From assembly GCF_000189635.1 (NCBI RefSeq), contig NW_002476463.1, forward strand, positions 1 through 64,000: a DNA stretch of 64,000 nt, in the 5' to 3' direction. The position numbers were made by a program, and so were the translations under genes. Below the pieces are notes generated by a model that did no database searches, had not been told where the DNA came from, and saw only the letters and a program-made list of their open reading frames with translations. Position 1 is the first letter of the stretch, and every line of letters begins with the position of its first letter. Source of the stretch: Tetrahymena thermophila SB210. Taxonomy: Eukaryota; Ciliophora; Oligohymenophorea; Hymenostomatida; Tetrahymenidae. This document shows positions 1 through 11,281 of this stretch, piece after piece.

Positions 1-65
1 CCCCAACCCCAACCCCAACCCCAACCCCAACCCCAACCCCAACCCCAACCCCAACCCCAACCCCA
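1..65. repeat. Telomere, CCCCAA repeats
   Basis: Ten full CCCCAA units followed by CCCCA begin at base 1, with no interruption. C4A2/G4T2 is the telomere repeat of Tetrahymena and relatives. The C-rich strand runs 5' to 3' inward, as expected for the left end of a chromosome. Together with the genetic code this marks a macronuclear chromosome end rather than an internal repeat tract. Confidence 0.99.
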
Positions 66-486
66 GTAATAAAATATTTACTTTTTATTTTTAAAATCTT
101 AATAATTAAAGTGAAAAAACTATTCATAGTTTTTTTTTTTGAATAATAAACTAGCTTTAACTAACTAAATAAATTAAGAGATCTAATTAAAAATAAATAC
201 AGATATTATAAATTTTTATATATAAATCTACTTTTTTTGAATAGAGGTTTTCTATAATTAAAATATCAAATAAAATAATAATAATAAAATAAATTCAAGA
301 GCTTATTTCAATAAATTAAAAGATTTCCAAAAAAGTTTAAAAGTGAAAATAAAATATGATTAAAAATAACAAATTAAAAAATCACTAAAATTATTTAATC
401 AATTTCATTAATATAAATATCAATTTTTAAAGATAAAAAAATAAACAGTTTTAAATATTAAAAATTAATTTAACAAATAATGTTGG
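66..486. other. Subtelomeric spacer
   Basis: About 420 bp of very AT-rich DNA lie between the telomere and the stop codon of the kinase gene. I see no repeat family and no convincing gene in it. It must hold the 3' UTR and polyadenylation signals of the kinase gene, which is transcribed toward the telomere. Confidence 0.7.
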
Positions 487-3109
487 TCAAACTAAGTTTA
501 GAACTAAAGTAATGAGTGCTTTAGAGGTTGAACGCTCATGAGTTTCATAAAACTTACAATAATCTAAATTAGTATCTTATTTGAACATTTTGTATTGTTG
601 ATCAACACAATTAATATAAAATGCCAAGGAACTTAATTTTTTGTATATATTGTTATTGTCCATTTATTCCTATTCTGTTCCTAATTATTAAGGTGTAATG
701 TTTTTTAAGATTATGCGATATAATTTATTTTATTCTGATAAGGACTGTTTGAAAAGAGGATTAAACTTTTCTTTTTCAGTCATTATATTATTAAAGATTG
801 GTTAGAAGGTTTCATATAGAGCTTTTTCTTAAGGCGGGTAGTTAGGAAGAGTCTTTTTAATAAAAGCCATAATTTTTTATAGAAGTTCATCAAATAAGCA
901 TTTGAGCATTTTCAAATCAAAGCTAAAATACTTACGTAATTAAGTACGTTCATTACTTAACTCAAAGGTTTTATAGTCATCCAATGTAAATTTAGTACAT
1001 TGATCAGGTTCATTAGTTTTTATTCTACGTAAGGCTTTATATATCTTAAGATAGCCTTTCTTAAAAAGGGTTATAGCGTGTCGAAGCATAAATGCCTCAG
1101 TCACGCTATTTTAAACTTCTTGGCTGTTTTATCTAATATCGAAAATATCTGACAGCAAAATAGCTAAGTGAGCAAAAAATATACCTTTATTACGCTTCTT
1201 TAAATAGTAATCTGTCATTTTATTTATTGTAAATTAGCGCTTTTGTAACTAAAGAGTGTAATCATATAAATTTTATATTTCTTGATGATGAGATCCTGAT
1301 CCGTCTGCACCATTAGAATTGTTGCTTTAAACGCTTGTTTAAGAATTAATATTATTGAAACCACTATTATAGTTTGGAATATTTATCATTTATTAATTGT
1401 TATAATTTGAAATGTTTAGTAATTATTAGTTTGAATTATTGTTAGAGTCAATGCTATTATCAGAGAAGGAGCTAAAATTTTATAAATTCAAATTACAATC
1501 AATAATATGCTTATTGAATGTTTCTTTTTAGTGACACTCAAATAGGTTATGGAAAACACGATTTTATTCTATGTAAAGACGACAATATTCTTTCATTTTC
1601 ATAAAAGAATCATTTACAAATCTCATTTCTACTGAATTTAGGGATTACAATAATACATCTAATTTAGTTTAGCTTTCAAACAAGGGTTCATTAATTAGCT
1701 CTTCCCAAGAAATACGATCTGATTCTTCAATTTTAAGCATATAAGAAATAACTTTTTTTACTATTAGACTCACTTAAGGAACAGCAGGAAACTCAAGAGG
1801 TTTTTATTAAATTTAGAATAAAAGATCTTAAGGTGAATCTGCTCTCCATGGTACTTTTCTATAAAGCATCTCATAGAAAATCATACTAATAAATTAAGTA
1901 AAATAAATTTTGTAAATAAAAATGATATAAAATCATGCTTAAAATAAATGCTAATTTAATTTTAAAAAATAAAAGATTTTTATTTTACTGGGTATCAAAA
2001 TAATTTATGATAAATTTTATAAAAAATTTTAATAATTAATAATTTTATTGGAATTAAATCAGATATTTTTAAATGATAGGGACCCACATTTAGATTTTGG
2101 ATTTTAAAGTTATAAAAATAATTATTTTTATATTACTTTTTATGATCATACTTTATTGATTTTAAAGTAATACATGCTTTTTTTCATGAAAGTAGTCAAA
2201 AATATGTTTAGTTTATTATTTCTCTTTAAATAAGATTTGATGGTTTTTTTATGAGCATATTGAAATACAAAGCATATAAATAAATTTTATTTTACCCTAA
2301 TGACCACATATCAGCTTTTTTTGGGCAATACTCTTATTACGAAAGTAATTGGGGTGACATATATTAAGGAGAACCCAAAATAGAATGTCTTAATTTAGTA
2401 TCATCATTCAATCCAACAACTTTTGAAAAACCAAAATCTGCTATCTTTGCTATTCCGTCTTTAAATAGAATATTGGCGGGTTTTAAATCTCTGTGAGCCA
2501 TATTTTTTGCTAAAAGACATTTATATCCTTCAGTAATCTAATAAATAATATTAACTGCTTAACTTTCTGACAAACTTCCTTAATTATGCTTTAATATAGA
2601 TTAAAGATTTCCGCCATTGCAATATTCAAGTATTAGATATATGCTATTAGATGATCTATTTATATTATATTTTTAATCTTAAATATAATGAGTAAATTTT
2701 GTTAAATTAGTAAATAATATTTGCCATTTATCAGCTAAAAAATTAATTTATGTAGAGACAATAGATAAAATCATACAGAAATTGAAATTTCTTTTAATGA
2801 AAATTAAAATTGAATAAAAGACTGTAAATATGATTACTTTTTTTTATCAATAAGTTTAACTATATGCTAGCCTTCAATTAGTTGCATGTTTGTAATTTCA
2901 TTTTTGATTTGTTAGAAAATAACTTATGGGTTTTAACTTTCTGCTTCTATTTTTTTAATAGGAATAACTTTGATTGCAACATTTTCTTTTGTATTTTTAT
3001 TGATGCCCTCAAAAACTTGGCCATATGATCCATTACCTAACATCTTATCCTAATAGATGACATAATCATCTACAATTTTATATGGCTATGGGTTTTAATT
3101 TTATTTCAT
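487..3109 (-). CDS. Serine/threonine protein kinase, ULK/ATG1-like
   Basis: Three exons (3109-2838, 2655-2296, 1885-487) add up to exactly 677 codons, 676 aa, in the ciliate code. The kinase domain is N-terminal: glycine loop GNGSYGQV (about 25-32), ATP lysine in VAIK (K47), catalytic loop HRDLKPAN (D147), magnesium motif DFGFSK (D164) and an activation-segment end GSPQYMSP. HRDLKPANIL with DFGFSK is typical of the ULK/ATG1 branch, large in ciliates. A C-terminal half of about 400 aa follows, with an Asn/Ser-rich stretch and then a helical-looking region I cannot assign. The exon 1/2 junction restores normal kinase spacing between the LIDKKK strand and SNSIYLILEY. The second intron is long (410 nt). 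The start ATG at 3109 is the first in frame. Substrate and process are unknown; a role in autophagy is only a family possibility. Confidence 0.9.
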
Positions 3110-4755
3110 ATCCTTTTAATAAAATAGTTAGTTATTTTTAATATCCAAATTTAATCTATGTTTCTATCTTATTAAGCTTTGCGAGAACTTTAATAATTGT
3201 TATTATTTATTTAAGTAATTTATTTATATTATAGCCTCCTATTTTTATTTTTCCTTAAAATTTTTTTTGCATTCATTTAATACTATCTATCAAATAAATA
3301 AGCTATAACTAAATCATATATAATTTGATTATATTTTTTACTAAATATAAAATATAATGATATAAATAGTCTTTGAAATTATGTTATTATGATAGAAAAA
3401 AATAATATTTTTAATCAAAAAAATTGATCAGCTAGCTGATAACTATTAATAGTATTTAAAAGTAAAAGAAAAGTGTTTCATTTAATTATTTAATAAATTC
3501 AGAATATTTTTTATGATAGATTAATATAAATAAAAATGGAATTTAATTATTGAATATATTTAGATGATTTTTAATTTGGTTTTAATAATCTACTACATTC
3601 AAAAAATTTGCAAATTTTATTATCTAATAAATTTAAATAGAATTCTATTAATATTAATAATTTTAAATATCATTTTTTAATATTTATTAAAATTTAAAAT
3701 TACTTTTTCATAATTAGTTTATAAATTTTTAAGTGAAGAAGTATTCAATAGAAACGATCAACTGTTTTAGATTAAATTAACTTATTTGTATTTTTTAACC
3801 AAATAACTAAAATATTAAAAAACTATGTCAATTTAATTATCTTAAGATAAAATATATTCATCCAGTTATTATTATGTTTAAAAAATAAAACTCAATATTT
3901 ACATTTTATTTATATATATATATATAGCTAATCCCGTAATTAAAATATCACGAACTGTGTAGGTACAGATCGTGATATTTCATTTAATTTTTATATTCTC
4001 TATTTTAAGGATTTTAAAAAAAATGAGCTTCAAAATTCGGAGTGGATAAAGTTAGTAAAATTGTAATCTATTTTTAAATAATTTGATAAAATAACCAATT
4101 AAATATATAATACTCAATGGTACTGCCTAATTTTTCAAGGCCACATTAAACCAAGCATATTAAATATAGTTAGGCATCGCTCCATTTTATTTTTTCTAGG
4201 AATTAAGCAGCACTTTTTATCGATGTTAATATATCTTACTACCATATTTGAGGGTAATCCCATTTTATATAAATTTTAATTGCACGCTAAATTTAGCAGA
4301 AGTACAATGATGGTATATGAAACCTATTTTATTTAAAAGAGTATTATTATGCACAAATATTGCATTATCAGTAATTTAATTTAAATTAAGTCATATGACT
4401 TATTAAGTTTTATTGCTATAGAGAAAAAATCTTTTTTTAAAAAAAGCACTATTCAAATGGTGTTTCTATCGATGGTACTCTTGAAATCGATTTAAAGTTA
4501 ACTACACCAGGCATTTGCAAGTACCCTTTTTATTTTAAAGCCCCCTCCATAATTGATTAAATTACCGTTTTTATTTTAATTTTTATTCTATTGCAAAATG
4601 TTTAGCAATGCAGTGATATTTATAATATTATTTTTATTTACTTACCCTGAAACTACTTGGGGTGGTTATTAAAGGATTTTAGCAGCATGCTGAAGGAAGG
4701 GGAATTTTTGTTTTACTTTTCAGAAATTTGTTTTAATTAATTTTTTTCTTTAATT
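3110..4755. other. Gene-poor subtelomeric region
   Basis: AT-rich DNA with no gene I can support. Around 4100-4700 base composition is slightly richer and short frames stay open on both strands, for example a plus-strand frame near 4440-4640 and a minus-strand one near 4190-4300, but none has a start, length or motif that I recognise. Since a transposase remnant follows directly, this may be the decayed 5' part of the same element. A strong hairpin lies at 3943-3980 and is listed separately. Confidence 0.5.
3943..3980. repeat. Perfect inverted repeat (hairpin)
   Basis: AAATATCACGA at 3943-3953 is mirrored exactly by TCGTGATATTT at 3970-3980. Inside, after one mismatch, CTGT (3955-3958) pairs with ACAG (3965-3968), leaving a six-base loop. 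A stem of 11 + 4 bp in a 38-bp element stands out in this DNA because it includes C and G pairs rather than only A/T. It could be a transposon end, a protein-binding palindrome or a small RNA structure. Confidence 0.75.
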
Positions 4756-4759
4756 ATTT

Positions 4760-5345
4760 ATAATAAGAAAAATAGCTCTTAATCTGACTCAAAATTTACT
4801 TAATAGGTAATTCGAATATTGCTTAATGATTTTTAAAATAGATAAAAGAAATATCAAAAAATTTTACAGATTCTCCAAAAAAATACTTTTTTAGATCCTA
4901 GATTTTAATTTTCATTTTACCAAGACAAATTGGTTTAATTAGAATAATTTATAAAACTAATAACTATATATTACAACGATTGGAAGAAAGAAGAGACTAA
5001 AATTGGTAATTTTTCTGATTAATAGGATAAAAATATGATAATTTTATAATAATTTTTGAAAGATAATTGTCCATAAAATTAGCCAAATAATAAAAATGAT
5101 TATGAGTCTGATATTAAATTCTACATAAGAGAATATATCCCAATGAATTTTTGTCATCTAGAGAGCTAGAATCAAAAAATATAAAAATACTAATTCTTAA
5201 AAGTTCAAGCTTATAATTTCTTTTCAATCCAACAGTTCCCTCTGATCGTGCTTTTTCAAAGGCTGGATTGATTAATAATTATTTTAGATAGAATTTGGAA
5301 TCAAAACATATTAACTACCTATTAGTTTTAAAGGAGAACGATAAT
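4760..5345 (+). pseudogene. Decayed hAT-family transposase, C-terminal part
   Basis: Read with TAA/TAG as Gln, one frame is open from about 4760 to 5230. It gives the hAT landmark LDPRF (base 4891 on, as FLDPRFQFSF) and then a stretch ending QAYNFFS. The following C-terminal dimerisation motif, PTVPSDRAFSKAGLI then LLVLKEN, continues at once but in another frame (about 5223-5345). This order (LDPRF, later PxxxPSxRxFSxAG, then LxxLKEN) is the signature of hAT DNA transposons. The frame change near 5220-5230, the lack of a start and the absence of a recognisable BED finger upstream say it is a broken copy. I did not find terminal inverted repeats or a target duplication. Transposons are normally deleted from ciliate macronuclei, so its presence here is notable. 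Confidence 0.75.
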
Positions 5346-8300
5346 AAATAATTATTTTTATATTTGTATCATTTTTGTTAAATATTAAATTTTATTTTCT
5401 TTTAATAAAAATAATTTATTATTTAATATAACTCAATCCCAAAAAAATTTTTTGTCAAGCCAAGCTTTTAATTTTTTCAGCTCCTAACATCACTATAATA
5501 GATATAGGCTTAATTGGTCTATTATACTCCGCTAATTTCAATAAATTTTCAGAAGTAAAAAAAAATTACATTATAGGCTAGTAAAAGGAGCCGCAAGGCC
5601 TAAACAGTGGTATATAAGTTAAAAAGAAAATACTTTGAAAAGTATTATGACGAATCTATCTAAAATACATATAGATATGGCCTTTAAAATTTGAGAAATA
5701 AAATTTATCCCATTGAAATATTATTAAAAGGAAGAATTATATTTAGGACTATTACTATAATATTAGAAGGAAATTTATAAAATTATAAATTTAATAGCCC
5801 TATGAATTAATGAGAATTATTAAGTATATACCTTATAAGATAATGTATGAATATAGAATCAATTGAATAAATTTCCTAAAAATTTGAGGAATTAAGTTAT
5901 ATAAAAATAAAAATTAATTTAATAAAAACCTTATATATATCTAATATTATTATTATAACAAAAAACTTATAAATTCATTTATTATTTGCTAAAATATATG
6001 TAGGAATATATTAGCAGCATATATATGAATGATACTATTAAAATAAAAAAGAGTTTTTGTTTAAGCTTTTAAAAAATTAAATTTCAAATAATATCAAATT
6101 AAAATATTACTTTTATTTAAAATTTGTTATCTTAAATAAAATTTTTCTAATTATTTTATAAAAATTATATATTTATCTATTTTTATTACAAAAAACTACT
6201 TTTATTTTTAGATAAAATGTTGTAAGAATATATTTGCAATATATGTATGTATGATACTAACTTTCAATTTATAAAGAATTTATTTATTTTAGTGTTTTTA
6301 ATAAAGTAACTTTTCAAAAATGATAATAAAAAATAATTATTTTTTTTTCCTTTTAAAAGTGTTTTAAATAAAAAATACTAATTATTTAATAATAAATCTT
6401 TATTTATCGATTATTATTATCAGGAAAAAAAAAAATATGATTACAAAATATTTGCAGCGTTGTGTGATACTTACTAGTAAAGTTATAAAGAATTTATATT
6501 TCCATTTCAAAAATTTCAAGTTAAAAAATTATTATCAATAAAAATTTAAGAATAATAAAAGAAAAAATCTTAATTATCCATTTTTGATTTTTCTAATTTA
6601 CTTCCTAAAAAAAAAAATAAAGTTACTTATTATAAAACACTTGAAATTAAGGTTATCATTTCTAAGAACAGTTATTACATTTAGAAATTGTAATTCAACG
6701 CAGTAAAAATCTTTAAAAAATTCACTTTATATAGTTTGTACACAATTCTAGTGGCTGGAATTTAAATTATTAAATGAATTTATTAACTATTGTGATTTAA
6801 TTCCTGTGATATCACGTATAAGTAAAAAAAATTTTCAAAATAAAGGATGTTTATATGTAATTGTTAATTTGTGCTTAAATAGATTGTAAGAATTGAAAAT
6901 ATTTTAAAAAACTACTTTTAGATGAAATAGAATTTCATAGGAATAATTTCTCTCTTAAAAAATAAAAATTTTAAACATATTAAATAATTTAAAGGCTTTT
7001 AATTTGTATTGAAATAAAATCCAAATTTAATATAATTCTTTGTTTCTAAAGTAATTAACCTTCTTTTTTTTAAAAAAAGTGAATAAATTTAATAATTATC
7101 AAAAGTGAAATTATATTATGATTTTGTAAATTAAATAAATTCAAGCTTACTGATCAACATTTAAAAGCTAATTCTTTTGTTACTTACTAATATTACTGTC
7201 TTTACTTACACTGATTTTTTGTTTATTTAAAATCGTTTTTCTATGTTTTATTTTACAACAAAAGTTAAACAGTAAAAAATAATATTAAAAATACTAAATT
7301 TTAAAATACTATTAAAAATTTTGAATTTAGAAGTAAAGGTTTTTTTGGCACAAGTAATGAAAATATTTTTTATTAACTGAATAAAAATATAGCTGGCTAA
7401 AATTTTTAATGATAAATGATCACTTGAAAGGAGTAAATTTTTGAAGAGAAAACTACAATATTAAAATTTTATATAATGGATCATCATACCAAATATTTTT
7501 TTTGCTTTAAAACTAATCAAATATTTTTAATTTAAATTTGAGTTTTTTAAGTTTTGTATCTGAATTAATAAGTTGTTAATATTTAATGATATTTATTAAT
7601 TATGTATTATTTAATTGAAAAATTAGTTTAGTACATTAGCTATTTATTAATTTTTAGCTTCAATCAAAAGCTATTTTCAAGTAATGCATTCAATTTTAGT
7701 AGTCGTTACTAATTAAAAAGCATTAATAGCTTATACAACATAAAACAAAATTACTTGAAACAAATAAAGATTAGACTCACTTTGAGTTAGTTCAAGTTTT
7801 TATAATAAAATAAGAGACAATCATTTATTTTACATAATTTATCATTGCGAGGTGTAATTAAAACAGATCAAAGTATTTTTTTTTACCAGCCTCTATTTAT
7901 TTTCTAGTAATATAGAAGTAAATTTTCTATATTTTAATACCAAGAATTTATTTTGTTACAATAACTACTGTAACAATAAGAAAAGTATAAATAAATTATA
8001 AATTTCCATTAAGAAGACTGCAAAGTGGAGAAGTTAAATAGGATCCTACCTTATTTAGTAAACTTAAAATATAATCCTTAAAAGTAACTTTTGTTATAAT
8101 CAATATTTTCTAGATTATGTTCTTTACAAGAAAAGATGTTTATGAAAATCTTCTTATGTTTTTTAGAATTGATACACTGAAATTTATGATGTAATTATGC
8201 ACATATGAATATTTAAATTTTATAAAAAAAAAAGTAAAAATGCTGATTAGTCAAAAATATCGAAAATGTTCACATATTTAGATATTAATATATTTATTTT

Positions 8301-9306
8301 TTAAAATTATTGCTTTTACATTAATCTTATTAATTCTGATTGATGTGTAAAGTTAATGATATTGTATAGTTTAAGATATAACTGTTTATTTGAAATGCAT
8401 TTCTAAGTGATAAATTGTAAATTGTAAATCACAATATTACGCATTAAATTCTTTCATTCATATTTTGATAAAAAAATTAGATGTACATTTACACATATTT
8501 TTATAGGCCAAATGCTTAAAAAGCGAGAATTTTACTTAACAACAACAAAAAAAAATATCAAGTTGTAAGTAAAATAATATTTTAAAAATAATTAATTCCT
8601 TTCTAAATAATAGCGAATTTAAAATAAAACTAAATTAATTTCCTTTTGTATTTTTTATTCAATTCTGCATATATAATTTGGAAGAATATCGTTCATTCCA
8701 CTCATTGATTGAGTTAATAACTGTTAAAAATATTTTTTTTTAAAATTTAGCTTGAATTCTTACGAATTAGGAAGTTTATTTAAGAGATGGATAAGAGAGT
8801 AATATATTCATTTAGTTATTTTATTTGTAAACTCATTTTTTCCTCTTATGCAACAAAAAAAATTTTTGAATCAATCTTACAGTAGAAATAGAAATGAATT
8901 CAAAATTGAGGACTTTTTTAAAAAAATAATAAATATCTGCATTAATATTTAAACTATCTTCTTCATTTTATTGCTTAAAATTATATTTCCTAATAAATTT
9001 ATAGTTTCTTATGATGAAATATTTAATATATATTGACCATTTTATCTCTTCAATAATGCTCAAAAGGTATTTTAAAAGCAAAATTTTTTATTGTATTGAA
9101 TATCTATGAAAATAAATTGTACAAGGATAGCATCAAGTAAGAATGAATTAATTTTTAAATTAATCGGTATAACATTTTGATAAATTTAAAGACTTTATCA
9201 ATAATCATATATAAAAGTTCCTAAAATATTTGTTTAAGAAGCAAATAGTTCTCCTATTTTCATTTTTGAGATTGATATTTATAACAATTAATAAAAATTT
9301 TGAAAA
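5346..9306. other. Gene-poor subtelomeric region with diverged repeats
   Basis: Nearly 4 kb of AT-rich DNA without a gene I can support. At 5440-5810 several overlapping frames stay open and look faintly coding (for example one reading NITIIDIGLIGLLYS from about 5485), perhaps more transposon debris. Three diverged repeats lie at 5990-6471. Small palindromes occur, such as GTGATATCAC at 6806-6815 and TTGTTACA/TGTAACAA at 7953-7976. The rest is A/T runs. Confidence 0.5.
5990..6471. repeat. Three diverged tandem repeats, ~220 bp period
   Basis: Cores near 5990-6036, 6214-6260 and 6433-6471 share the pattern AAAATxTxxTxxxAATATxTTxGCA followed by TxTATG or TGTGTG and ATGATACT. In the second and third copies the core is followed by the same TATAAAGAATTTAT stretch. 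The spacing is about 224 and 218 bp. The copies are clearly related but much changed, like old subtelomeric tandem repeats. Confidence 0.55.
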
Positions 9307-9933
9307 ATGAACAAATCAACATATTTTAAAATATAAAAAATAATAGACATATTTTAAATAGCTAAAAATTTAATCGATAAATTAAATGGTCCTCAGATTT
9401 TTTCAGGTGTTGCAGCTATACCAGTGATGGTTTAGAAGCTCTGCTAATTATTTTTCTAATAGCAAATAAATTCCTTTAGCTCATTGTAAAGAAATTATAT
9501 TCGAATAATTCACTTAGTAACTCTTTAGATAACTTATACTGGTTTGATTTTGTTATACAAATCAATAAAGTATTGCCAATTACTTAAATTTCTTAGTAAT
9601 TTAATTTCTTACTCAAGCAATAAAATTCAAAAGAATGACTTTATATATTTACATTCGATGCTTGTTTTAAAATACGATTCAAGATAAAAAGGAATAAGTA
9701 AGAAGTCATATCCATAAGTATATCACTTTATTGAGTTTCATAACAATCTTATAAAGGCAATAAAATTTTCAGATAAACAATCTCTTTTTGTTAAAATAAG
9801 AACATTCTAAAAATAATCACATAATATTCTATGTTTAGTTAAAAAGTATTGTAGTAAATTCAACATTTATATTCGCATCTCTTTTTTTAAGTATTATTAT
9901 TATTACTAAGCTAAATTAATACTCTTGAATTGA
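9307..9933 (+). CDS. Orphan reading frame, 208 aa
   Basis: An uninterrupted frame of 209 codons from ATG (9307, in the A-rich context GAAAAATG) to TGA at 9931-9933, no intron needed. The product begins MNKSTYFKIQKIIDIF and has a mixed composition (Leu, Ser, His, Tyr, Phe and some Pro/Gly), less dominated by Lys/Asn/Ile than random AT-rich DNA. There are hydrophobic stretches around residues 65-90, but no clear membrane helix or family motif. I do not recognise it. With only one stop codon, frames of 200 codons can arise by chance in a region this size, so it may not be a gene. It lies between the transposon remnant and another orphan frame. Confidence 0.4.
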
Positions 9934-10600
9934 GAAAATCTTTATTCAAAAAATTCAATTAATTATACTTATATTTAATAAATATACATATAAGTAATAA
10001 TCTTTCAAACTTTTATGAAAAATATTTGTAATGATTGATAGATCATAAAAGTATCTTTTTATCTGTAAAATCTATTTCACTTATGTTTTTCCAAATTCAA
10101 ATAAACAAACAAACAACTTCAATCTTTAATTGAGATCTTCAAAGTATCTTCAAAGAATAGAAAAAATCTAATTAATTAAAATTTCTTTTGAAGAAATAGT
10201 TTAAATAGATTTAAATATGTTTAATTTACTTATTTTATTTATTTTATCCAATCTATAATATAAAACCCCAAAAAATGAAAGAAAAAGTGGTCAAAATAAT
10301 AAATTTCTCTTAAAATATCTCAAATAGAGAACGAAAAATAAGTACTTCTGCTGATTTATGATATTTTATAAATTTTTTAATGTGGATTATAATTTGTTCA
10401 ATTTTATGGAATTATTTAACCTTTATATTAGTTAACTCTTGTGAATTTGTTTTGATTTTATTTGATTGCATAATGACAAAGCAATTACAATGTTTTTTAC
10501 TAGCTGGATTATAGGCTGATTTTTCAAAATTTTAATAATTGAAAAATCATTCATAAATAAAATATAAATAATTAAAAATAAATAAATTCTAAAAAATAAA
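9934..10600. other. Intergenic region
   Basis: AT-rich spacer of about 670 bp. I see no gene or RNA; it should contain the promoter of the following plus-strand gene. Confidence 0.6.
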
Positions 10601-11281
10601 ATGATTGAGGTCAATAATAATAAAAAGAGAGCTAATTTTAGAATAATAAACTAGAATTAGCATATAAATGCATTTTAAATACTACAAACTAAAGCCTGCT
10701 CTTATAGGGCTATAGACTCAGACATAAAAGAACTTCAAAGCAATTTGAATAACTTCAAAGAATATGTTCATTTATTTCAAGATGAAGAAACAAGAGAACA
10801 ATAAAAAGATTTCAAAGAGGACTCTAGTATTTCTATGGAAGAATAATCAACAAAAAACGAAGACTTAGATGAAATAGTGAACTTTTTGGAAGGAAAAAAA
10901 GTTAATATTTACAAAAATATTATTAATGGTTTTTACGCTCACATTAATAAGTGCAAAGACGAAAAACTAATACAAAAGTATGAATCTTTAATAAAAAATT
11001 AATGGACTTTCAAATACATTCAAAAAAGAGTCTAAAAAAGTTATAAATCATGTAATAGACTTAACTTAAAATTAAAAAATTTAATGTCTAAGAACAAGTT
11101 AAATACAATTTTTGTATATTTCCTATAAAATTACGAACAGCTCTGGCTAAATGATTCTAAAATAAAAAACAAAGATTTGTATAAATAATCTATCCAGTTC
11201 CTACTCAAAGCACATGAATACGATATCCTTGATGACAATATAAAAGTATACAAAAAGTAGAAAAAGATACTCGGAGAGTGA
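10601..11281 (+). CDS. Hypothetical protein, 226 aa, helical
   Basis: Single exon of 227 codons from ATG at 10601 (preceded by AAAATAAA, a typical ciliate start context) to TGA at 11279. The product begins MIEVNNNKKRANFRIIN, has an acidic Glu/Asp-rich middle (about residues 55-95) and a Lys-rich, Leu/Tyr-rich C-terminal half ending in KKQKKILGE. It is predicted by eye to be mostly helical, with charged heptad-like patterns, soluble, with no signal peptide. Composition and the long open frame argue for a real gene, but I do not recognise a family. Confidence 0.65.
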
